A stretch of DNA of 40,042 nt from Clostridia bacterium (GTDB taxonomy: Bacteria > Bacillota > Clostridia > Oscillospirales > CAG-272), in NCBI GenBank assembly GCA_017621475.1, contig JAGATA010000009.1, forward strand, positions 1 through 40,042, in the 5' to 3' direction. Each line of letters starts with the position of its first letter. Positions within the stretch are counted from its first letter, which is position 1. The notes beneath the pieces are model-generated. The model did no database searches, was not told the DNA's origin, and was given only the letters and a program-made list of their open reading frames with translations. The translations under genes and the position numbers were made by a program. Positions 21,049 to 29,366 of the stretch are shown here, piece after piece.

Positions 21049-21447
21049 TTAATCGGCATCTATACAATCTGCTTCCGTTAAGCGATATGTAACCAACATA
21101 TGCACACCCGTATCTTGAACCAAAGAATATTTTCTTCCGGGATATATCGTTCCTGTCACCTCATTTGCCCAGCCGCCCAAGTTTATTATGATTTCGGAGG
21201 GTTCCGAAATTGTAAATCTTGCATTTTCTCCGTGCATCCCTTCCCACAAAACATTCCCGTTTTTTGATTTTACCTCCGCTTTTCTCGAAGAAAACAACCT
21301 CAACAATCCTTCAACAACATTATTCGGCATTTTTATCCTAACGGTATCACCTTTAATAAGCTTGGAAATAGGATACCCGCAATTAGGGCAGCTGCCCGCT
21401 TTATCCGAGATTTCTTTGTTGCATTCGGGACATTTAATAAGTGCCAT
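21049..21447 (-). CDS. Zinc-ribbon protein of unknown function
   Basis: The 132-residue protein has an N-terminal double-CxxC zinc ribbon, [19 protein letters not shown] (about 5-23), then a beta-rich domain (about 35-130) with no recognised catalytic residues. The start is ATG 21,447 because GGAGG lies 8 nt upstream; longer in-frame starts have no ribosome binding site. A consensus promoter (21,720-21,748) lies about 270 bp upstream, leaving an unusually long, structured leader. The role is unknown; such ribbons often tether small regulatory or membrane-associated domains. Confidence 0.75.
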   Translation of the reverse strand: MALIKCPECNKEISDKAGSCPNCGYPISKLIKGDTVRIKMPNNVVEGLLRLFSSRKAEVKSKNGNVLWEGMHGENARFTISEPSEIIINLGGWANEVTGTIYPGRKYSLVQDTGVHMLVTYRLTEADCIDAD

Positions 21448-21557
21448 TTTCTCATTCCTCCAAAAATTTGATAAAAATAAAAAGTGCGCCAACCGAAGCC
21501 GACGCACCAAAAACGCAAACCCCGATTGTCGCCAAACAAACTCACACGGAAATTAGG

Positions 21558-21629
21558 GAATACGAAGTCGTATTCAATAATACAATGTTTGGAATTTGCA
21601 TTTTTATCAAATTTCATCATTGTATTATT
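21558..21629 (-). other. Inverted repeats in the leader of the zinc-ribbon gene
   Basis: AATAATACAATG (21,576-21,587) and CATTGTATTATT (21,618-21,629) are perfect 12-bp inverted repeats 30 bp apart. Next to them GAATACGA-AG-TCGTATTC (21,558-21,575) is a perfect 8-bp-arm hairpin. Another stem, AGAGTATTC/GGATACTCT, lies near 21,658-21,684. Together they fill much of the predicted 265-nt leader; no known riboswitch family is recognised. Confidence 0.5.
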
Positions 21630-21719
21630 AGCCTAAAAAAAGCGTACGACAACAAAGAGTATCCAAAAAAAGCAGAATACTCTCTATTTTCCGTTTTATT
21701 AAGTTTGTTTGGCAAGTTT

Positions 21720-21748
21720 ATTATATCCTTTCGTGCATTGTTTGTCAA
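21720..21748 (-). promoter_or_regulatory. Consensus promoter of the zinc-ribbon gene
   Basis: On the minus strand TTGACA (21,748-21,743), 17 bp and TATAAT (21,725-21,720) match consensus in all 12 positions. It lies in the 438-bp gap between the zinc-ribbon gene and fucI. Confidence 0.8.
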
Positions 21749-21839
21749 TGAATTTTCAATTTATTGTGCTTTCAAATCCGCAGGCGCTTGCAGGGCGGCC
21801 TGCCGTAGCATTGTCAAGAAGATACAGGCTTAACAACGC

Positions 21840-21869
21840 AAAAATGCAACTCTTTCGAGTTGCATTTTT
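21840..21869 (-). terminator. Terminator of fucI
   Basis: AAAAATGCAACTC and GAGTTGCATTTTT form a perfect 13-bp stem with a TTTC loop and a T-tract on either strand. Confidence 0.88.
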
Positions 21870-21885
21870 ACATCATATACTTATA

Positions 21886-23715
21886 TTATTTATAGAGAGG
21901 GCCGTATGTCTGGCAAGCTCTGTAGTCCTGACCTTCTTTATCCATACCGAATGCGTTCCAAGCAGCGGGACGGAAGATGTCGTCTTCGGGAACGTTGTGC
22001 ATACAAACGGGGATACGGAGCATAGAGCAGAGAGTGATGAGGTCTGCGCCGATGTGACCGTAGGAGATAGCGCCGTGGTTAGCGCCCCAGTTCTGCATTA
22101 CTTCATAAGCTGTCTTGAAGGGGCTTCCCTCTTTGCCGTCGCAACGAGGAGCGAACCAAGTGCAAGGCCAAGTAGGGTTTGTGCGTTCCATAAGTGTATC
22201 GGAAACTTCATCGGGGAGCTTAACCGTCCAACCTTCAGCGATCTGAAGAACGGGGCCAAGACCCTTAACAAGGTTCATACGGATCATTGTGCAGGGCATT
22301 TCCGCCTTTGTTGTATAGTGGCTGGAGAAGCCGCCGCCGCGGAAGTTATCCTGACCTGCTTCGCACCAAACCGTTGCGTCCGTCATCTTCTTGATGTCTT
22401 CTTCTGTAACTTCCCACCACTTCTTCATTGTAGCGTTGCCGTTTTCGTCTGTGCAAACACCGGAAGCATCAAGGCAAGCAGCACCGGAGTTAAGAAGGTG
22501 GATGATACCGTTGGATTCAGCAGCCTTACCTTCAAGCTTGTAGCCCGTTACACGCTCTGTAGCTTCGCCGGACCAATATGTACGAACGTCTGCAAAGATC
22601 TGTGCGCGGTGTGTAAGCAAGCGCATCATAAGCATACTCATACCATTGAGAATATCATTCTCTGTAGCGAGAGTATAGGGTTCGCGAGCGCCTTCGTAAT
22701 CGAACGTAGAAGAAAGGAGCGCTTCGGGATAGTCGCAGTTGGGCCAATGGTCTGTCCACTGTCTCTGACCCTGGAAGCCGCCTACGATAGCGTTGTGTCC
22801 AACTTTTTCTTCAACGAAAGCATCGGGAAGATTTTCGTTGCCCGCCATAAGGTCTTTGATAATGCAGTACATCTTTACAGTGAATTCCCACTGTTTTTCT
22901 TTTTCTTCGGGAGTAAACTTGATGCGAACCTTCTCGCCGAGGAATTCAACCTCTTCGGGGTTATCATCGCGGCCTTCCTTGCAATGTTCCTTTGTCCAAG
23001 CAAGAGCCTTCTGGTATTCTTCTTCGTTGTAGATGCCCTCTTCCATACGGCGAAGGATCTCAACCTCGTCAACGGATTCAACTCTCATACCGAAATATTC
23101 TTCAAGCATAGCCTGATCCATAATGGAGCCTGCAATACCCATACACTGAGAACCGATCTGGAGGTAGGACTTACCTCTCATTGTAGCAACAGCAACAGCG
23201 GCACGGCCGAAACGAAGGAGTTTTTCCTTTACGTCCTCGGGCATCTGTGTAACCTGATCTCTGTCCTGAACCTCGTGACCGTAGATACCGAACGCGGGAA
23301 GGCCCTTCTGAGCATGACCTGCAAGAACAGCTGCAAGGTAAACCGCACCGGGTCTTTCGGTACCGTTAAAGCCCCATACACCTTTGATCGTGTGGGAATC
23401 CATATCCATAGTTTCGGAGCCGTAGCACCAGCAAGGCGTTACGGAAAGAGTAATGGAAACACCCTCTTTTTTAAATTTATTGGCACAAGCGGCAGCCTCG
23501 GGAACACGTCCGATGCAAGTATCTGCCATAACTACCTTAACGGGTTCGCCGTTAGAATAGAAAAGATTTTCTTCAAAAAGCTTTTTTGCAGACTCAGCCA
23601 TAGCCCAAACGAGGGGCTCGAGAGATTCACGCATCATCTGAGGTCCGCGGCGACCGTCAACTATCGGGCGAATACCGATTACGGGGTAATCGCCAACGTA
23701 TCTGTTTTTTGCCAT
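21886..23715 (-). CDS. fucI: L-fucose isomerase
   Basis: FucI interconverts L-fucose and L-fuculose (also D-arabinose and D-ribulose) with Mn2+, the first cytoplasmic step of fucose use. The 609-residue protein has the family-typical length and start (KNRYVGDYPVIGIRPIVDGR). MADTCIGRVPEAA, GFNGTERPGAVYLAA, GRAAVAVATMRGKSYLQIGS and the C-terminal GANHGAISYGHIGADLITL also match the family. The expected kinase, aldolase and transporter genes are not adjacent, so it is either an orphan or part of a scattered regulon. It has its own promoter with a dyad just downstream, suggesting regulation by a repressor. Confidence 0.95.
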   Translation of the reverse strand: MAKNRYVGDYPVIGIRPIVDGRRGPQMMRESLEPLVWAMAESAKKLFEENLFYSNGEPVKVVMADTCIGRVPEAAACANKFKKEGVSITLSVTPCWCYGSETMDMDSHTIKGVWGFNGTERPGAVYLAAVLAGHAQKGLPAFGIYGHEVQDRDQVTQMPEDVKEKLLRFGRAAVAVATMRGKSYLQIGSQCMGIAGSIMDQAMLEEYFGMRVESVDEVEILRRMEEGIYNEEEYQKALAWTKEHCKEGRDDNPEEVEFLGEKVRIKFTPEEKEKQWEFTVKMYCIIKDLMAGNENLPDAFVEEKVGHNAIVGGFQGQRQWTDHWPNCDYPEALLSSTFDYEGAREPYTLATENDILNGMSMLMMRLLTHRAQIFADVRTYWSGEATERVTGYKLEGKAAESNGIIHLLNSGAACLDASGVCTDENGNATMKKWWEVTEEDIKKMTDATVWCEAGQDNFRGGGFSSHYTTKAEMPCTMIRMNLVKGLGPVLQIAEGWTVKLPDEVSDTLMERTNPTWPCTWFAPRCDGKEGSPFKTAYEVMQNWGANHGAISYGHIGADLITLCSMLRIPVCMHNVPEDDIFRPAAWNAFGMDKEGQDYRACQTYGPLYK

Positions 23716-23759
23716 AGTTAGATTCCTCCAAATTTTATTATAATGTAGAAAATAATTTG

Positions 23760-23787
23760 TGCGATACTATTTATGCGATACTATCGC
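23760..23787 (-). promoter_or_regulatory. Candidate operator upstream of fucI
   Basis: A perfect 13-bp dyad, GCGATA-G-TATCGC on the minus strand (23,775-23,787), lies at about +6 to +18. The segment TGCGATACTAT (plus strand) also recurs 14 bp away (23,760-23,770). The placement fits a repressor roadblock site; the regulator is not identified. Confidence 0.55.
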
Positions 23788-23799
23788 TATTATGCTTTG

Positions 23800-23828
23800 A
23801 TTATACCACGTCCGATTAAATAAATCAA
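23800..23828 (-). promoter_or_regulatory. Promoter of fucI
   Basis: On the minus strand TTGATT (23,828-23,823), 17 bp and TATAAT (23,805-23,800) give a start of transcription near 23,793. Confidence 0.8.
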
Positions 23829-23928
23829 TGAATAAGGCGTTAATAATTTAAAAAATCATCACTTTTTTTAAACTTTTCGGCATACTTTCCCACCGTGAAA
23901 AAAACTTCAAAAATTTTCAAAAAAGGTA

Positions 23929-23957
23929 TTGACAATTAAGCTCACATAGTATATAAT
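23929..23957 (+). promoter_or_regulatory. Promoter of tRNA-Leu(GAG) copy 1
   Basis: TTGACA (23,929-23,934), 17 bp and TATAAT (23,952-23,957). A CGCAAGGGC/GCCCTTACG hairpin lies in the 5' leader. Confidence 0.85.
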
Positions 23958-24000
23958 AGTCGACGTCGCAAGGGCAACAGCCCTTACGGAACAACTGAAT

Positions 24001-24084
24001 GCGAGAGTGGCGGAACTGGCAGACGCGCACGTTTGAGGGGCGTGTGGATTTACCGTACGGGTTCAAGTCCCGTTTCTCGCACCA
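24001..24084 (+). tRNA. tRNA-Leu (anticodon GAG), copy 1
   Basis: The acceptor GCGAGAG pairs with TTCTCGC, the anticodon stem is CACGT/GCGTG with loop TTGAGGG, and a long class II variable arm and encoded CCA are present. It has its own promoter and terminator. Confidence 0.93.
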
Positions 24085-24085
24085 C

Positions 24086-24116
24086 AAAAAGCTACTGTTC
24101 AACAGTAGCTTTTTTA
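24086..24116 (+). terminator. Terminator after tRNA-Leu(GAG) copy 1
   Basis: AAAAAGCTACTGTT and AACAGTAGCTTTTT form a 14-bp stem ending in T residues. Read-through would be needed to express the next tRNA. Confidence 0.85.
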
Positions 24117-24122
24117 AACTCT

Positions 24123-24206
24123 GCGGATGTGGCGGAACGGCAGACGCGCTGGTTTCAGGTTCCAGTATCGAGAGATGTGTGGGTTCAAATCCCTTCATCC
24201 GCACCA
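24123..24206 (+). tRNA. tRNA-Leu (anticodon CAG), somewhat degenerate
   Basis: The acceptor GCGGATG/CATCCGC is perfect, CCA is encoded, the anticodon loop is TTCAGGT, and a long variable arm is present. However, the closing anticodon-stem pair is T-T, the T-stem (GTGGG/CCCTT) contains a T-T mismatch, and the D-loop is one base shorter than in its neighbour. It may still work, but it looks less constrained. It has no clear promoter of its own. Confidence 0.75.
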
Positions 24207-24207
24207 A

Positions 24208-24253
24208 AAAAAGAAACGACAATTTTCGGCAGAAAGTTGTCGTTTCTTTTTGT
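24208..24253 (+). terminator. Terminator after tRNA-Leu(CAG)
   Basis: AAAAAGAAACGACAA and TTGTCGTTTCTTTTT form a 15-bp stem followed by T residues. Confidence 0.88.
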
Positions 24254-24420
24254 ACTTTTATCTTTTCCCTCTTCTCTCTTCACTCTTCACTAAAATTGCC
24301 GTTTCCAGATAATAGAGAATAGAGAATAGATAAAAGATGTAGCTTTTCTCCCAACGGCAAAAAACACTTAAATTTCTTTATCACACGATGGTAAGGTTCT
24401 ATATCTCCATCCATACCGGA

Positions 24421-24446
24421 AAAAGTGCCCAAAAGGGCGCTTTTTA
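24421..24446 (-). terminator. Terminator of the nucleoside phosphorylase gene
   Basis: On the minus strand AAAAAGCGCCC-TTTT-GGGCACTTTTT forms a stem with a T-tract, 35 bp after the stop codon. Confidence 0.75.
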
Positions 24447-24480
24447 TGAAATAAATTTCATTACAGCGTAATAAGATATT

Positions 24481-25260
24481 TTATAGCAGATTTTCATCCA
24501 TAGCAAGGCCGCATTCCAAGGCAATTGGGATAATTTTCTTTTTGCTGTCAAATGATCCTGCGCCTTGTATAAGATTTCTCGGATCATACTCTTCCCCGCC
24601 CAAATTATCTGCGGCATAGAATATCTGCCCAAAATTGACTCCTCTGAACTCAGATACAACGTTCATAGCAGAACACTCCATATCAACAGTGATAGCACCC
24701 TGATTTTTTCTTCTTTCCATCTTATCTTTTGTTTCTCTGAAAAAAGCGTCCGTTGTCCAGGTTTTGCCCTTACTGTAATTTATGGAAAGAGAATTCAGCT
24801 TTTGTTCCAAAATATCGATAACCTTTTTGTTTATTTCGGTTTCATCATAGGGCGGTGCGTAATGATAGCTTGTGCCCTCGTCCCTGATGGCGGCGGTCGG
24901 AATTATAATAGCGTATTCTTCCAAATTTTTATCCAAACAGCCGCAACAGCCTACAAGCAGAAAATTCCTTATTCCCATAGCAATCAGCTCTTCGTAGTTG
25001 GAAACACAAGCAGGTGCGCCGACGGGAGATTGATAGATGCCAATATCCGTTCCGTTTATATTTATCTTATATATCGGGAAATCAGCAGTGGCAGACGATA
25101 TTTTTGCTATCTGCTCGACAGGATACTTCTCCGCTATTTCTTTTATTATCGATTTTGAAAAAAATGATACGCAGGTTTTTGGCATTTCGGGCAATACTTT
25201 ATGAAAAGTATCCGGGTTCAAAATCGCCTTTTTGTTTCTGTCAAATTCTTCTAATAACAT
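24481..25260 (-). CDS. Nucleoside phosphorylase (PNP/UDP family)
   Basis: This cytoplasmic enzyme should cleave a nucleoside with phosphate to a free base and ribose-1-phosphate. The 259-residue protein has the family core: GIYQSPVGAPACVSNYEELIAMG (phosphate and ribose site), LLVGCCGCLD, TWTTDAFFRETKDKM, and the signature TVDMECSAMNVV, whose Met-Glu binds ribose. The base specificity (uridine or purine) is not clear from sequence, so no symbol is given. AGGAGG precedes ATG. It lies alone between the two tRNA-Leu(GAG) copies, which may mean it was gained or duplicated with that segment. Confidence 0.85.
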   Translation of the reverse strand: MLLEEFDRNKKAILNPDTFHKVLPEMPKTCVSFFSKSIIKEIAEKYPVEQIAKISSATADFPIYKININGTDIGIYQSPVGAPACVSNYEELIAMGIRNFLLVGCCGCLDKNLEEYAIIIPTAAIRDEGTSYHYAPPYDETEINKKVIDILEQKLNSLSINYSKGKTWTTDAFFRETKDKMERRKNQGAITVDMECSAMNVVSEFRGVNFGQIFYAADNLGGEEYDPRNLIQGAGSFDSKKKIIPIALECGLAMDENLL

Positions 25261-25369
25261 AAAAATACCTCCTTGTGCTTAAATAATTGAGTTAATTATA
25301 TCATAAAAACAGGAAATTGTATATATTTTTACAAATTCTCAAAAAATTTAATTTTTTTCAAAAAAGGTA

Positions 25370-25398
25370 TTGACAATTAGACTCACATAGTATATAAT
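25370..25398 (+). promoter_or_regulatory. Promoter of tRNA-Leu(GAG) copy 2
   Basis: TTGACA (25,370-25,375), 17 bp and TATAAT (25,393-25,398), as in copy 1 with two changes in the spacer. Confidence 0.85.
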
Positions 25399-25441
25399 AG
25401 TCAACGTCGCAAGGGCAACAGCCCTTACGGAACAACTGAAT

Positions 25442-25525
25442 GCGAGAGTGGCGGAACTGGCAGACGCGCACGTTTGAGGGGCGTGTGGATTTACCGTACG
25501 GGTTCAAGTCCCGTTTCTCGCACCA
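25442..25525 (+). tRNA. tRNA-Leu (anticodon GAG), copy 2
   Basis: The mature sequence is identical to copy 1 (24,001-24,084), with encoded CCA. The flanking terminator differs from that of copy 1. Confidence 0.93.
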
Positions 25526-25570
25526 TATCGAGTGTTCATAACGAAAGTGATGAACACTCGATATTTTTTT
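25525..25570 (+). terminator. Terminator after tRNA-Leu(GAG) copy 2
   Basis: ATATCGAGTGTTCAT (25,525-25,539) and ATGAACACTCGATAT (25,550-25,564) form a perfect 15-bp stem with a run of T residues. A second GAGCAG/CTGCTC-TTTTTT hairpin follows at 25,590-25,612. Confidence 0.9.
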
Positions 25571-25618
25571 GCCTATAATTTCTTATTTGGAGCAGGTTTT
25601 CTGCTCTTTTTTCTTTTG

Positions 25619-27570
<1,952 letters not shown>

Positions 27571-27581
<11 letters not shown>

Positions 27582-28434
27582 CACGGTTCTCCTTTCTGCG
27601 CATTTGTTCCAAGCGGCGTTTGTGTAGGAGATTCTTAATATCCGCAACAATATCCTTCGGGAGCATATTGCGAGGATAATACTGACGTATATCGTCCATA
27701 TAGATCACAATGCGCTCTCTTTGATTAGCTTTCTCCTCGCTCATGATCTCGCGGATAGCATCCTCACCGAGCGCGCCTTCGTCAGCAAGCTTTCTCATAC
27801 GGACGGTCTGCGAATAGGACGGCGTAAGGTCATCCATATCGCAGATCTCATAGATAAGCCTTTGAGTGAGGTGGTGAAGTTTGGAAAGCTCCACCGCAGG
27901 GGTGAGTGCGATTCTGCCCTCATCTACCATTTGAAGTAGCTCGGGGATGAGCCGCGTGAGGCTGATATATCTCTGCACTTGGCTTTTGCTCTCGTCACTC
28001 TCTGCGGCAATCTTTTCAACCGAAGTCAACCTCTGCCCAAGTTGGGCAGAAGTCAAATCGGTACGCTCACCTTGGCGCTTGATGGCGTCGAGCTTCATTT
28101 TATAGGCGAAGGCTTTCTCAGATGGGAGGATATGATCGCGGTGGAGGTTGGCATCAACCATTGCGACTACGGCTTCTTCATCGGTCATTTCGCATACTGT
28201 GGACGGAATCTCGCCCAAACCAAGCCTTTCGTATGCTCTAAACCGGCGATGCCCCGAGATAATCTCATATCCGCCCCCATCTCTCGGACGTACGATGATG
28301 GGAGATAACAAGCCGCTTTTGCCTATACTATCGCATAGCGCATCCATCTCCACATTATCCTCGACCTTGTAAGGATGATCTTTGAACGGGTGCAACTCGG
28401 AAAGAGGTATACTTTTGTCAGTTCCTTTAATCAA
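27571..28434 (-). CDS. ParB/RepB/Spo0J-like protein, copy 1
   Basis: The 287-residue protein has the ParB N-terminal nuclease-like/CTPase fold (about 8-100), with PIIVRPRDGGGYEIISGHRR and EEAVVAMVDANLHR. A helix-turn-helix region follows (about 130-200, with KSQVQRYISLTRLIPELLQM). The C-terminal part is divergent. No ParA gene is present. It overlaps the parB copy 2 stop by 4 bp (ATGA). A 19-bp perfect palindrome, TCTGCCCAAGTTGGGCAGA (28,032-28,050), lies inside its reading frame between the ParB core and the HTH. It could bind element DNA for partition, replication or regulation of transfer; the exact role is unknown. Confidence 0.88.
28032..28050. promoter_or_regulatory. Perfect 19-bp palindrome inside parB copy 1
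   Basis: TCTGCCCA-AGT-TGGGCAGA has 8-bp arms. It lies at the position equivalent to the palindrome in parB copy 2 (28,940-28,958). It may be a ParB target site or an mRNA hairpin. Confidence 0.4.
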
Positions 28435-29366
28435 TAAGATTCACCTCCGTTCATAATAACCGCATCAAGTTCGGTAGGTTCTGCCATTACCGCGTTTTGC
28501 TGCGCATCGTACCAAGCAAACAGAATTTCAATGATCTTATCCTTGACCTCCTTGGGCTTCATATCTGGAAAGAAGTCCGAGATCTCGTCAAAAGCGAATT
28601 TCACGCTCTGCTTCTTGGGGACTTTTTCTTTGGGTTCGGTAGCATCGCATTTGAAATATTCGCGAATCTGTTCTTCGGTGAGCTCACCCGCTTTACTCGC
28701 GTTTTTCAGTTCCTCGGTCTTTTCAGTGGTAATAGACATTGCTCTATCCATAAGCATCATCCATACCGTCAACTGCTCAAATTGGCGAAGATAGGAATAA
28801 TTCACGCCTGCGGTCAGCGAAACGATACCCTCGTCCACCATCTTCAAGAGTTCGGGGATAAGGTAGGTCAAGCGAATATATCGCTGAATCTGTCTCGCGC
28901 TATCGTCTGTACTTTCGGCAAGCGTCTCATCGGAGCGCTTCGTGCCATCTTGGCACGAACTTCCTTGATGGCGCAGCACGTCCATTTTCATCTTGTAAGC
29001 GAAGGCTTTCTCCGAGGGAAGGATTCTCTCGCGCTGAAGGTTGGCATCCACCATCGTGAATATGGCCTCTTCATCGGTCAGATCGCGGACAATAACGGGA
29101 ATATCAAACTTATTGAGCCTTTTACAAGCCTCATATCGTCTGTGTCCGGATACGATCTCATAACCGCCGCCCGTCTGTCTTTTACGGACGATAATGGGAC
29201 TCAGCACACCGTACTGTCGGATACTCTCTACAAGAGCCGCCATGTCTTCATCGTCCTTGACCTTAAAGGGATGGTTCTTCATAGGGTGAATGTTAGTCAG
29301 AGCGTATACGCAGGTATTTTCTGTTCTACGGGCGTTCATATCTTTTGTTTCACAAGGGTTTATCAT
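28431..29366 (-). CDS. ParB/RepB/Spo0J-like protein, copy 2
   Basis: The 311-residue protein is a paralogue of copy 1: YALTNIHPMKNHPFKV, SPIIVRKRQTGGGYEIVSGH and ERILPSEKAFAYKMKMD align with it. The HTH region contains RQIQRYIRLTYLIPELLKMV. The C-terminal portion (about 200-311) differs. It overlaps the relaxase stop by 4 bp and copy 1 by 4 bp, so all three are translationally coupled. The palindrome TCGTGCCATCTTGGCACGA (28,940-28,958) inside the gene recurs twice outside coding DNA. A tandem pair without ParA suggests DNA-binding regulators or adaptors rather than a full partition system. Confidence 0.88.
   Translation of the reverse strand: MINPCETKDMNARRTENTCVYALTNIHPMKNHPFKVKDDEDMAALVESIRQYGVLSPIIVRKRQTGGGYEIVSGHRRYEACKRLNKFDIPVIVRDLTDEEAIFTMVDANLQRERILPSEKAFAYKMKMDVLRHQGSSCQDGTKRSDETLAESTDDSARQIQRYIRLTYLIPELLKMVDEGIVSLTAGVNYSYLRQFEQLTVWMMLMDRAMSITTEKTEELKNASKAGELTEEQIREYFKCDATEPKEKVPKKQSVKFAFDEISDFFPDMKPKEVKDKIIEILFAWYDAQQNAVMAEPTELDAVIMNGGESY
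28940..28958. repeat. 19-bp palindrome, copy inside parB copy 2
   Basis: TCGTGCCATCTTGGCACGA, with 8-bp arms (9 bp with flanking T/A). Identical at 31,343-31,361; 18 of 19 bases match, in inverted orientation, at 32,683-32,701. Confidence 0.7.

Larger units (their letters stand above)
23915..24084 (+). repeat. Direct repeat copy 1: promoter plus tRNA-Leu(GAG)
   Basis: This 170-bp segment is repeated at 25,356-25,525 with only about three substitutions, all in or near the promoter spacer and leader. The copies flank 1.27 kb carrying tRNA-Leu(CAG) and a phosphorylase gene. Sequences outside the copies differ, so the duplication is sharply bounded. Confidence 0.85.
25356..25525 (+). repeat. Direct repeat copy 2: promoter plus tRNA-Leu(GAG)
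   Basis: This is the second copy of the 170-bp segment at 23,915-24,084, in the same orientation. It ends exactly at the CCA of the tRNA, about 95 bp before the end of the serine recombinase gene of the mobile element. Confidence 0.85.

Noticed and set aside
21333..21620. Minus-strand frame overlapping the zinc-ribbon gene start
   Set aside because: There is no ribosome binding site, it overlaps the better-supported gene in another frame, and its start lies inside an inverted repeat.
21709..23721. Long plus-strand open frame of 670 codons
   Set aside because: It is antisense to fucI. The translated product has no family features and begins inside the zinc-ribbon promoter region.
23915..25525. 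The tRNA-Leu repeats as att sites of the serine-recombinase element
   Set aside because: The recombinase lies outside the repeats, and serine integrases do not normally use 170-bp tRNA duplications. The interval between the repeats contains no mobility gene.
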